Below are positions 1 to 9,623 of a stretch of DNA of 64,000 nucleotides, piece by piece. The DNA lies in the NCBI RefSeq assembly GCF_035222375.1, contig NC_085887.1:1711501-1775500 (forward strand), written 5' to 3'. Made by a program: the position numbers and the translations under genes. Numbering within the stretch: position 1 is the first letter of the stretch; each line of letters begins with the position of its first letter. The notes under the pieces were generated by a model that was not told where the DNA came from, did no database searches, and worked only from the letters and a program-made list of their open reading frames with translations. This stretch comes from Podospora pseudocomata. Taxonomy: Eukaryota > Ascomycota > Sordariomycetes > Sordariales > Podosporaceae.

Positions 1-1086
1 AGGCCCCATGTAAACCTCGGTAATGAAAATCTCAATGCTAAAACACCCCAGAATCAACCCCCCCAGCACCACCACGCAAGCCCCCGCAAACGGCACCTGC
101 AACGCCTGCCTCGCCAGCCTCTTGTACGGGCTATAAACCTTTACAATCTCCCCCGTCACCGCATCAACCCCCTCCCTCTCAAACTTGAACTGCGGCCTTG
201 GCAGCTGAATCTTGCCCACCCCCCTCACCCCCCACTGAACCGCCAGATCAACCTCCTTCACCTTCCAATGCTCAAAGAAGATCACACCCCAGAGACAATT
301 AACCACGGCATAAACCCAGCTAAACCCACCCAGCACCAACCACGCCGCCGACCCGAACAGAGCAGGAAACAGCAAAAACTGAAAGTACGACTGCAGGAAC
401 GCAAAGTAAAACGCAACCTTTTCGCCAAACTGGTTCCTAATCTTCAACAGATCTTCATCGTCAAGGATATATTTTGTCGACCAGTCCTTGATCCACTCCT
501 TGTTGAACTTTCTGTCGTGAAGGGGAAAAACGCTTTTTACAAAGCGCCATTGGCCCACCCCAGGTGTGATGCCTGCTCCTCCTTCGTTGACCGGTTTCGT
601 GATCAACAAGTACGCCAGCCGGAGACGTTCAGCGTCGGTGATGGGCTCCTGCTCCGAGAGGCTGTTTGGTGGTCCCGGGGCGGCGGTGCGGACGCCGTAG
701 AGCCAGTCCTGGACGCGGTAGCGGTAGATTTGCTTTTCGAGGAGGGAGTGGGAGGCGATGCGGAGGAAGATGAGCAGGGACGAGGGGGAGGTCGGGGTGG
801 AGGGTGGGCGGCCGGGGCGGACCTCGACTGCGAAGCCGGTTTTGGAGAGGAGGTGGATGAGTTGGCTGAAGGAGGCTTCGGCTTCGGCTAGTTGTTGGGA
901 GGGGGGGGAGGGGGGTGGGAGGGAGTAGGAGATTACGTAGTCGACTCTGGAAGGGGGATGTAAGTAGCTGGTTCACAGGGGACAGGTGGAAGTAAAATGG
1001 GGGATGTACTCAAAGTTGGGGTATTTGCTGTTGCTGTTGCTTGAAACAAGTCCTTCTGGACTGCTATCGCGGGGGGAGTCCGCCAT
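1..1086 (-). CDS. ist2: Anoctamin/Ist2-family plasma membrane protein (partial, C-terminus outside window)
   Basis: The minus strand encodes the N-terminal half of an anoctamin (TMEM16)-like protein; the fungal members, such as yeast Ist2, tether cortical ER to the plasma membrane and relate to channels and lipid scramblases. The reading frame runs from a VDYVISY segment near 945, through the family signature around GAGITPGVGQWRF and FPLHDRKFNKEWIKDW, into hydrophobic segments (YFAFLQSYFQFLLFPALFG and following) that continue off the left edge. The first exon is not settled. An ATG at 1086 opens MADSPRDSSPEGLVSS, but that frame stops near 970, so a splice or another start is needed before position 946. 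The only phase-compatible junction I found would need a 30-nt intron, which is too short to trust. Family call is firm, the 5' end is not. Confidence 0.8.
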
Positions 1087-1734
1087 AGCTGGTGGTGGTG
1101 AGCCGTTGGGCTGTGGTGTAAGTGAGCGGTTTCAGAGAGCTAGTTGTTGGTGAGGTGTTTCTTTGGTTGAAGTTGAAGAGTTTCTCTCTCGACAAGAAAA
1201 TGAAATGTAGGGAAATGACGAGGATCCCTCTCTATACCAGCTAACCCAACTGATGGGGCCACAAAGATATTTCCTTGGCAATGACCCGACCCAGCTGAAG
1301 TTCTCGTGGGGAAAAGCGTAATGAAACCTGAACAGAAAGCGGGATCGACGTCACTCGACAGCTGAGCTATGTCACCTCATCCATGCAGTCGGGTAGCGAG
1401 TGGCCTGTGCGTCCCGAGATTTCTTTGATTGGGCAGGTAACATTACGCGATGATACACCATCTGTGTAATTACTTTACGGATCATGATGAGGGCATTCCC
1501 GGATGTGTTTGATGGGGGACATGGTGAAAGAAGTGTGAAGGTTGTCAAGGGGCAGTAAGTTGAAACTGGAATAAAACATAACGGATATTTATTAGGCAAC
1601 TTGGGACTCTCTCCACAACAGCAAGCCACATTCACAAACCTAAAAACTCGAGATGGCCATGCCATTTTTAATGGTGTCGAGGTTCACCGGCTTTTCCATT
1701 TTCATTCCATCAAAGTGACCTTCAAAGTATCAAG
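1087..1734. other. Intergenic, no gene seen
   Basis: Spacer between the divergent anoctamin-like and small secreted protein genes. No convincing coding frame. It probably holds both promoters and the 5' leader of the secreted protein gene. Confidence 0.5.
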
Positions 1735-2222
1735 ATGCTTGCTTCTGTGCTCATCAGCATGCTCGTGGCCAGGGCCACTGGACTGTCCGTCTCCAACGAT
1801 CCCTACAACCACACCTTCGCCATCGATGCCAGCAAGCCAGGATTGGCTTGCGCACCAGGGCGTCAGACCATGTGCTGCGAGGAGCTCGATTACTCAGGCT
1901 ATCAAGTCCAATGCATCGGTAGGTGTTCCTGTGAACCACCTTCAGCTCACTACACATAACTGATGATGAGTAGGCCCAGGCAAAGTGGAATACTTTGAGA
2001 AGTGTCTGAATTACGATCCTTTACCAATGTGCTGTTGTGGTATTCCCGGGGAAAAGCGTAGAAATCTGCCTACTGTAAGTGATACTTTTGGGACATCGCC
2101 TCTCCTGAGCGTGTGGACTGACAGAGATAGATCCCAACCCTCGTTTCTTGCACAGGCTGCTCCATCCTAACCGTGAGGAGACAGCTGCGGAAGAGGCCAC
2201 ACGAGTGACTGAGTCATATTGA
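1735..2222 (+). CDS. Small secreted cysteine-rich protein, three exons
   Basis: The ATG at 1735 opens an N-terminal signal peptide (MLASVLISMLVARATG) followed by a short mature protein rich in cysteines: LACAPG, MCCEEL, VQCIG, EKCLNY and MCCCGIPG. Exon 1 ends at 1918 (phase 1), the first intron is 1919-1973, exon 2 is 1974-2074, and the second intron starts at 2075 with GTAAGT. The last acceptor is ambiguous. Using 2127 gives a charged tail ending at 2222 (about 127 residues). Using 2131 gives a tail with two extra cysteines (SCTGC) ending at about 2204. The second choice suits a disulphide-rich secreted protein, but I cannot decide. I recognise no family; it could be an effector-like or cell-wall protein. 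Secretion is inferred only from the signal peptide. Confidence 0.6.
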
Positions 2223-4029
2223 TGGAAAGCTGTATAAGTGAACAGGAAATGTTTCAGGAAAGATCAATAGAGACTGCATATGGCTTACGAGGGTCAGAGT
2301 GGATGTCGTACCCTTACCACCCCACTGATCTTGTGTGCTCTCTCGAAGTCTCACCGTATATGCATGGCAATGCTACCGATTGGGTGACAAGAGGCGATCC
2401 CACCTACAACATTCAAGTTCCTGTCCAGCGTTTCCTTCGCGAACACGCGAAATAATGTGCTGAAGTTCACCGTACCCATATATGGTGTTAGTCAGGCCCT
2501 GTGAATAGTAATCCCTCTTCTCGGCAGTGTCCTTCTTTCCTGGGCATGCGAGGCTACCGCCACGATGGCGTCGATCAAACTGGCAAAATTACTGAATTCG
2601 GAAGCTAGATGGCCGTCCCTTCTGCGCCCTCGTTCCTCATTCTTTAGTATTTTCCTTTTGGGGGTCACCGTATTCTACTCGACGTCTAAGATGCGGCTTA
2701 TCTCGACGAGATGAAGTGATTCGGAGCTTCGGAGCTTCACTTGGTACTGACAAAGTTGACTGCTCACCATGGTAGCAATGACGATGACTACGCATATGGC
2801 TTCCGAACCTGCTAGCTATGAGAAAGCAAAGAAACCGGCCGGTGGTTACCGAGAGTGTAAGTGTTTGCTGCAGCCGGCGTATGTAAGCGCGAATGAAAGT
2901 TAATGTTGAATAACACCGAGACCAGTAGGACGAGCATGGTATACGAGTGGGAGATTGCAGGCAAGCGTGGCAGCCACTGGCTTTGAGGATGCATGGCATT
3001 GTCTTGGTGTAAGTCGAGGTTGGTGGTGGGTTGTGTCGTTTATCTGACCGATGAGACAATCCCAAGCCGTAACAACTGCAACGCATGTTTGATATTGAGA
3101 AGGGACGAAGTTCAGAAGCTCAGATATCGAAATTGAATTCATCCCAGAACCTCACCTAAGCTTCATGTGGGCACGGACCAGCAACCTCTCTTCGGCACCG
3201 GAAAAGCAAACCAGCCGATAGATTTGTGCCAAGAATATTTCCACTCTGCAGCAAAATTGCCAAGCCAAACCTTCCCTGCTGCTGCAACAGAATCCACCTC
3301 ACACGTCTTTGATGACACATCACGCAACCGCGCGGTCTCCTCGTCCAAGCATCCAAGCAATTGCTGACAAAGCAATATCCCATCTGACAAAAGAGCATCA
3401 TTCGAGCAAACGACATAACCCTGGCCGGCATCCCCAAGAAGAGGCGCGATATTTGCTGCTTGGACGGGAAAAGAACTCGCGGGGATCACGGATCGGAAAA
3501 TTTGACGCATTTCCGAGAGTCCCTTATCTCCTGGCTGGTTTTCCCTTGGTTCGTTCAAATTGCTGCTCACTTAAGCAGTGGTATCGAGGTACTGGGTAAT
3601 ACATACCGACCGAAACGTCTCGATCTGGCTGCTTGCTCTCGTCGTGTTGTCGCGTTCTGAACGTGTTATTCCCAGCCCCTCGGATTTTACGGTATAACAA
3701 GATCCGTATCCATTGGTAAGTCCCGCGGCGTTGATGATGGAATGGGGGTTTAAAAACAAGATGCTGACATAGCCAAGCCCGCGCTGCACAAGGCCATCCG
3801 TTGCTCCAGAAAGAAACAAAAAAAAGAAGGACAGTCAGCATTCCATTGCCATTGCCGGTCGGCGCAGTGCATTCAGTGGCTCGAGTTGGTGTGTACAGGT
3901 ATTGCTTTTGTACGCTCTGTACGCCACCCCTCGCCTCACCACCACCACCCACCAAACTTCCATCACCTAATCAACTCCATCGAGCTGCACTGCTGAGTCA
4001 GGACGGCCACTGTGGCATCGACCTGTCCA
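2223..4029. other. Long spacer upstream of kapC; possible gene remnants only
   Basis: A plus-strand frame at 2222-2455 reads protein-like (for example SYPYHPTDLVCSLEV). A second protein-like stretch follows in another frame up to about 2511 (NNVLKFTVPIYGVSQAL). They may be exons or remains of one small gene, but I cannot build a model. From 2769 a short ATG frame runs into a good GTAAGT donor at 2857, again without a clear continuation. The rest, 3100-4029, looks like promoter and 5' leader of kapC. Confidence 0.3.
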
Positions 4030-6277
4030 ATGTCTAGCGTCAAGATCGGTAAGTTACTTTACATTCATCGTCGTCATCTGCTTCGTTTCACCCTTGAGGA
4101 AAGATATAACCACACACCGGACAACAACACCATGTCCTGCAACCAATATTCATCAGTCATTCCGTCGTTGCCTTCTTCTCTGCAGCTCTAGGCACAAGTG
4201 CGCCATGCGCTGCACAGTACAGGTGTCCGCAGAAATAGGCCGTTTTGCTGTTGCCTGTCAAGTGCTCGCGCTGCACCATGGTCGTCCCTCGTGTCCCTCA
4301 ACAATAGCGGTCGCCGTTACCGTTGCCGACAAGGATGGTGATACTTTTGCCGGACATTTCTGGCGTGGTCAAACACTCTCGGTTATCAGAACTTCTTGCC
4401 GGCGACATCTCATTGCCACATCTTGTCCTGGTGTATATACGCTTCCGAGGGCAGGTCCCCTGGCTTGCTTATCAACCAAATCCGATGGCCACCGTCCCAT
4501 CCGACATCTCAGATCCTCCCCCGCATCCTCCGTTTCCGTTAGGTTCATGGTAGTGCCCCGCGGGCCCCTGTCTGTCTGCTCGGTCCGTGGTAACGCGGCG
4601 CATCAAGTGTGCGCTGAGGATTTTGGTTCACTTCTGGATACAAGAAGGCCCTTCTTACCGCCGTCGTATCCCTGCCCCTCCTCACCATGCACTTCCTTAC
4701 ATAATTCTTCCTTCTTCCCTCCATCCCACGTTGCACCTTGCCTGCATCTGTCCTGCACCACCCACTTGCATTTTGTTATTATCTGTTGTTGCCGTTGTAA
4801 GTTCTCGGTCTCCGGCTTCCCTTGCTGTTGGACGTTGGATCTCTCTCGGCCTGCTGGTGCTTGTGTTTGCAAGAACGGCGTATATCCCCATCCGGTAGCA
4901 TGCCTTGGATTTATAATCTGTCCAACCCAACATGTCCTACCTTCGCAGGCAAACCAGCAGCGTCCCTTATATCTCCGGGCTCCGAGGATGTTAATACGGC
5001 ACCGTTGTCTCTTATTCAGTCCGAGGTCTTTTTTGACCCTTTCACTCTTTCAGCATTTCTTTCCCCTCCCCACATTTGACAATGTGCGGTTGCTTGGAAA
5101 TATATTTATTTTTACCGTTGCACATTACACAAGATACCTGAACAGGCTGAGTATACTGACCTATTATAATTCATAGAGCCTATTGCTCGAGAAGATCCAG
5201 TTGTGCCCTCGCCAGTTGCTGCCCCAGTGTTAGCACCACCCCAACACAGCGGTTTACAGCCACCTCAAACTTTCCAAAACCATTCACACGTACAGCCTGA
5301 GGGTCCTGGGGATAACAGAACCTCACCTGCTACAACAGTGGCCAGCCACCCTCCGCCCCCACATGGATATAGCCACGCACCATTGCAACAAGGTGAGGCT
5401 TACATCCATCCAGAGCTACGATCGGCTCACGATCTTGCACCTCCTCCTGGCTACGCACACCCGCCTGCCATGATCCCCGCCGGTGTGCCCCCTCCACCTG
5501 AACAAGTAGCCGTCATGTCTGGTCCTACTGCCGTCATTGCTCCAACAGCCGGCATGATGGACAATGGAGAGACGGCCGACGGAAGAAAAAAGCGTGAGCT
5601 TTCCCAGTCTAAACGCGCCGCCCAAAACAGAGCCGCACAGGTGAGTTATCCTCCCGTTTCGTGAACCAATTGTTGCCTGCGACTTGTAACAACAAGCTTG
5701 GCGATCAATTTTACCCCTTACCTTACATAAACAGTGCTGACTGATCAATGAACAGCGAGCATTCCGCCAAAGAAAAGAAGGCTACATCAAGAAGCTTGAG
5801 CAGCAGGTTGCGGAATTCAACCAGATGGAGGAGAGCGTCAAGGCGATGCAGGCCGAGAATTTTCAGCTGAGGGAGTACATCATCCACCTACAGTCGCGGT
5901 TGCTAGAGAGTCAAGGGAATTTCCCGCCGCCGCCGGAGAATATCAGTCTTGCTCATCCTAGCAGTGTTCAGGGGAGAGCTCCTGAGGGTGGTGCTGCGGG
6001 TGCGGTTCAACCGCCGCCGGGGGCTGCTCAAGGTCAGCAGCAGCCGGTGCCGGCGCCGAATCCCCTGGAGGTTGCCGCGCAGGCCGTTGCGGGGTTGAGT
6101 AGGACTAGTGAGCAGGGCCATAGAGGGGGGCAGCAAGTGAATGATCCGTACGCCGGGTTGAGGGCTGTGGCGGCGATGAGGGGGGAGGGGGAAGATGTTA
6201 GCACTACGGAGGAGATTACGAGGCAGTTGCAAGGGGAGGGGGGGCAGGAAGGGAACCTGCCTGGGGCTGCTATGTAG
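4030..6277 (+). CDS. kapC: bZIP transcription factor KapC
   Basis: A nuclear bZIP regulator of the Aspergillus KapC type, related to the Yap group. Exon 1 is only 19 nt (4030-4048, MSSVKI), followed by a long intron (4049-5176), exon 2 (5177-5640), a second intron and exon 3 (5756-6277). Together these give 334 residues with consistent phases. The basic region is split by intron 2: RKKRELSQSKRAAQNRAAQ, then RAFRQRKEGYIKKLEQQV. A leucine zipper follows (residues about 165-215), continuing into the KapC-specific NFQLREYIIHLQSRLLESQG. The N-terminal half is rich in Pro and His, the C-terminal half in Gly, Gln and Ala, and the protein ends EITRQLQ...PGAAM. The start is chosen because exon 1 joins exon 2 in phase and yields the acidic-Pro head MSSVKIEPIAREDP. 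The family is recognised with confidence; the regulon is unknown here. Confidence 0.9.
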
Positions 6278-7463
6278 ACTGGTCGCAGCGGTGATGGATG
6301 GAGAGGGGATAGAGGGGGTTTTGGGTGAGGATGAGGGGGGTGGGAAGAAGAAGGTTAGAAGAGGGGAGAGGAAGGTGGGGGGGGAAGTACATACGTAATG
6401 TTTTTCTTGTTTGGGTTTTGTCTCGAGCGTTTGAGGTTGTTTGATATTGTTTGAGATGGTGAGGTGCTTTTTAGTACCCTGAGCGAGAAGCCTTCTTCTT
6501 CTTTGATATATGGTTTAGTTCCTGTTTGGTTTCTTTTAGGCGTTGGGTTTGCAAGGGGTGAGGAATTTGCGGTGTTGATTTTCTTCGCGGGATGCCAGAC
6601 GAGCTACCAGTAGCCTTTGGGGTGAGATACCTTAGTTAGGTAGATTTCTCGTTTGGGGGTTTGTGGGATTATTGTCGAAAATACTGATTTTATTATTATC
6701 ATGATTTTTTCTTATCTGCTATGTGATGATGTGTTTTGTTTGGGGAAGGAAAGTTATGGGGAGCATCTTCACCTGAAAATAAATGGCATTGTAAAAGTAA
6801 GGCAATGTGTATTAGATCATGAACTGTGCCTCAAATGAAAACCAACAGGTCTGTTCGCTCTACCTTTCAAGTCCTATTCTTGTTTCAAAAGGATACAAGT
6901 TAACAATGATCATATGTTATATTGACCTGTGATGCCGGTTATTTATTGGAAGCGTGCCCGGTGGAAGTCACGCATGCAATTTTGAAGACATAAAAACCAT
7001 TGCGGTGTTTGAAGTTTTGTATTTTTCTATTTCCCCTCTCTTCTCGCCCTCGAATCTCCAACCAAGAAAAAGAAAAAAAAAATAGGTATCACAACTCTGT
7101 CGCCCTCTAGGCGCTATGAGGAATAGAATTAGAACATAAAGTAAAACAGACCCAAAAAATAATAAAAAAATTCCAAATGCTTGCTTGCTTTGCCCGGTGA
7201 TGGTGGGCTGGTTTCGCCAACCCCTTTCCAAATCCCAAATCCAGTCCCAGTAGAATCGAATATTTACACAAATGAAATCTCTTTCCCCCTCCATCTCGCT
7301 GATATGGTCGTCATTGTTGTCGTTGTGTGGTAGTGTGCTCTAAACCGCCCTGTCCCAGACAGGCAGCGGTGTTCATCCTTCAAAAGGACCAAAAGATTGT
7401 CAAGAATTGAAAGATATATCCCCTCCAAATGAATGTACGAGTTGGTCCCTGCCTTTTGTTCCC
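6278..7463. other. Convergent spacer, no gene seen
   Basis: 3' flanks of kapC and of the minus-strand disordered protein. It is G- and T-rich just after kapC, then AT-rich with A/T runs around 7070-7170. No supported frame. Confidence 0.5.
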
Positions 7464-9623
7464 CTAAGGATCAACAACCTCCACCAACTCACTCCTCCTA
7501 TTCTCCCCCCCGTTCACCACCATCGGCACCCCAAGTTTCGTCCCCCTCTTCAAAATCTCCACCTGAACCCTCCCCCCTCCCACCGTCGCGCTCCTCCCCC
7601 TTATCGCCCCCGACTTTGCAGAACTCGACATTGTCGCCCCTTGCCCGAGCGGCCGGAGCATATTCCTCTGTTGTCGGGAGATACTAATCTGTCTCGCTAT
7701 CGAAATTTCAACTGCTGCCTTGAGAGCAACGTCGTCTTCTTCCACTGGCGGCACTTTTGGCTTGTGCTCCAAGGGCCGTAAAGTATCGAGTGAGGGACTG
7801 GTGGTTACTGACGAGGCAGCCGACTGCTTCGAGCTATCTGACGAGGAGGCGGTGGAGGAGGGAGGGGAAATCATCGTCCATGTTGGCTCTGGCACTGCGG
7901 GGCGGAGCGGGATGGCAGTTACTGCTGCTCTGGCTGATAACGGCTCGTAATCCTCGTCGGCGAGGGAGGAGGTTGTGGCGAAGCTGGCAGGTGAGTCGAG
8001 GATGAGGGCCGAGTTATTGGGTCCAAAGTAGAAGGGGTTTGTTGTTGGTGGAGGTTGGCGGGGTGGGTTTAGCTGGGCTTGTTGCTGCTCACGGAGCTTT
8101 TCGACTTGAGCCGCACGGTTGATCTCGTCCATCGCTCGCGGCGAAACGATCCTGACTGTTTTGCGCTCTTTTTTCGCCGCCTCTGGTGAGCCTTCTTGGG
8201 TGCTGAAAAAGTTTGCTCTGGCTGGTGATGGGAGAACCGAAGGCGAGGTGTTGGATCGCTGAAGTTTCCGTGGTGGAGGAGCGAGCGAGTTGGTCGAGGA
8301 CATGGCCTGGGGGAAGAGGGTGAATCCTGGAGATTTCATCGGTTGCGGGGATGTGGCACGCCGAGGTCGTATCCTTTCTTCTTCCTCTTGGTCCTTGATC
8401 GTCTTCAGCTTTTCCAACGTCGCTTGTCGTCTTTCCAACAACGAGGATTTGGACTGTGGTGATGTCGTGCCGCTGGGGTTCAAGACGCCGCTGAACATGA
8501 TGCTGTAGCGTTCTAACCTGACGTCTGGGATCTCCAGGTCTAGCAACATGGGCGCTTTGGAGGGAGAGCTTCCCGGCAATGGCTGTAAGCTGTTCAACTG
8601 CTCTTCTGTCCTTCTCAGGTCTTGTTGGGATGAGGTTTCCTTCAAAGTGTTGGACCTAACCACGATAGGCTTGTGTTTCGGGGCCTTTTTGCCGCTAACT
8701 GTTTTGCTTCTTGTCGGGACATTGTCTTCTGCAGGACCAGTAACCGTGATCGACACAGTACTTTGGTTTGCTTCGGCGGTCTCCATCGTCTTTGCTGGCT
8801 CGGCATGCTTCCTCCCAAATAACGACCCGAACAGCCTCCTCTTTTGAGTCTTCGTCCTTTGAACCGTGGGCTCTGACGTCTTCTGTACTGGCGGCGGTGA
8901 TGGTGATCTCTGAACGTTTGCCTCGACCTGTGCTTGGTAGCCTATGTTCTGAGTGGAGCCATTCCAACTCCCAGCATAGCCGACAACCTGTGTGGGACTA
9001 CCCAAAGCCATACCGATGGGAATCTCCCCAGAGTGAAAAGACTCTGGCGTCATGACCCGAGAAGGAACTGAAAAGTTGGGTGCCGGTGATGGTGCTCTCA
9101 TTCTGCCTGGACTAGATTCGGGTGTAAAGGGTCCAGATCCCTTGACGCCAATGATATATGGCTGGAGTCCCTTGCCCTTGGAGCCCATGTTCAAAGCCAT
9201 GTCGTCCCTGGACTGTCGTTTGTCAAAATTTGGTCTTGAGCCAGCAGCCGCCTTGCTGGATGGTCCTGAAGAGGTGCTTGGCCTCGCTGGCATGACAGGC
9301 GGGACTGTGTTGACCGCCACGGCAGCAGCAACGGCCGTAGATGTTTTGTTGGAGGGTGTTTTGGGCCGGGGAGGAATGGGGAGAGGACGGTCAAGATAGG
9401 GGTTCCGCCCTCCGGGAAACGCGATGGGGGGGATGTCTGCATTTTGAACAACTGGACGGCTGGGCTGTCTGGAGCTGGTGCTTGTTGTATCGCGCGGATC
9501 TGATACAGATCCTGGTCCTTGGACTGTGGAGGGGGCCGTCGGACCGTGCGTTTCTCGACCGTCGACCTCAACTCCTGCATCTTGGGCTGTTGAGGTGGCA
9601 CGGCGCCTAGCCGCTTTCAACAT
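7464..9623 (-). CDS. Hypothetical protein, 719 residues, largely disordered
   Basis: One uninterrupted frame of 719 codons, starting MLKAARRRATSTAQ at 9623. I do not recognise a domain. The protein is rich in Ser, Pro, Thr, Arg and Lys and looks mostly disordered. It has a proline-rich segment (RPLPIPPRPKTP, residues about 77-88), which could bind SH3-type modules. A basic patch QKRRLFGSLFGRK follows in the middle, and a short charged helix (ERRQATLEKLKTIKDQEEEERIRPRR) lies further on. The tail is better ordered, with GGRVQVEILKRGTKLGVPMV close to the C-terminus. Length and sustained coding support a real gene; a scaffold or cell-cortex role is possible but only a guess. An extra 5' exon cannot be excluded. 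Confidence 0.7.
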   Translation of the reverse strand: MLKAARRRATSTAQDAGVEVDGRETHGPTAPSTVQGPGSVSDPRDTTSTSSRQPSRPVVQNADIPPIAFPGGRNPYLDRPLPIPPRPKTPSNKTSTAVAAAVAVNTVPPVMPARPSTSSGPSSKAAAGSRPNFDKRQSRDDMALNMGSKGKGLQPYIIGVKGSGPFTPESSPGRMRAPSPAPNFSVPSRVMTPESFHSGEIPIGMALGSPTQVVGYAGSWNGSTQNIGYQAQVEANVQRSPSPPPVQKTSEPTVQRTKTQKRRLFGSLFGRKHAEPAKTMETAEANQSTVSITVTGPAEDNVPTRSKTVSGKKAPKHKPIVVRSNTLKETSSQQDLRRTEEQLNSLQPLPGSSPSKAPMLLDLEIPDVRLERYSIMFSGVLNPSGTTSPQSKSSLLERRQATLEKLKTIKDQEEEERIRPRRATSPQPMKSPGFTLFPQAMSSTNSLAPPPRKLQRSNTSPSVLPSPARANFFSTQEGSPEAAKKERKTVRIVSPRAMDEINRAAQVEKLREQQQAQLNPPRQPPPTTNPFYFGPNNSALILDSPASFATTSSLADEDYEPLSARAAVTAIPLRPAVPEPTWTMISPPSSTASSSDSSKQSAASSVTTSPSLDTLRPLEHKPKVPPVEEDDVALKAAVEISIARQISISRQQRNMLRPLGQGATMSSSAKSGAIRGRSATVGGGRVQVEILKRGTKLGVPMVVNGGENRRSELVEVVDP

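Noticed and set aside
2769-3010. Short plus-strand ATG frame with a GTAAGT donor at 2857 and readable continuation (WYTSGRLQASVAATG).
   Set aside because: A second exon can be joined in phase but leads nowhere recognisable; too weak to call.
2637-3570. Minus-strand frames of 149 and 135 codons.
   Set aside because: No domain, no splice logic, overlapping equally long frames on both strands.
4094-5176. 360-codon plus-strand frame as an independent protein gene.
   Set aside because: It lies inside the kapC first intron, ends at the acceptor, and its translation has no domain and unusual Cys/His/Arg/Pro content.
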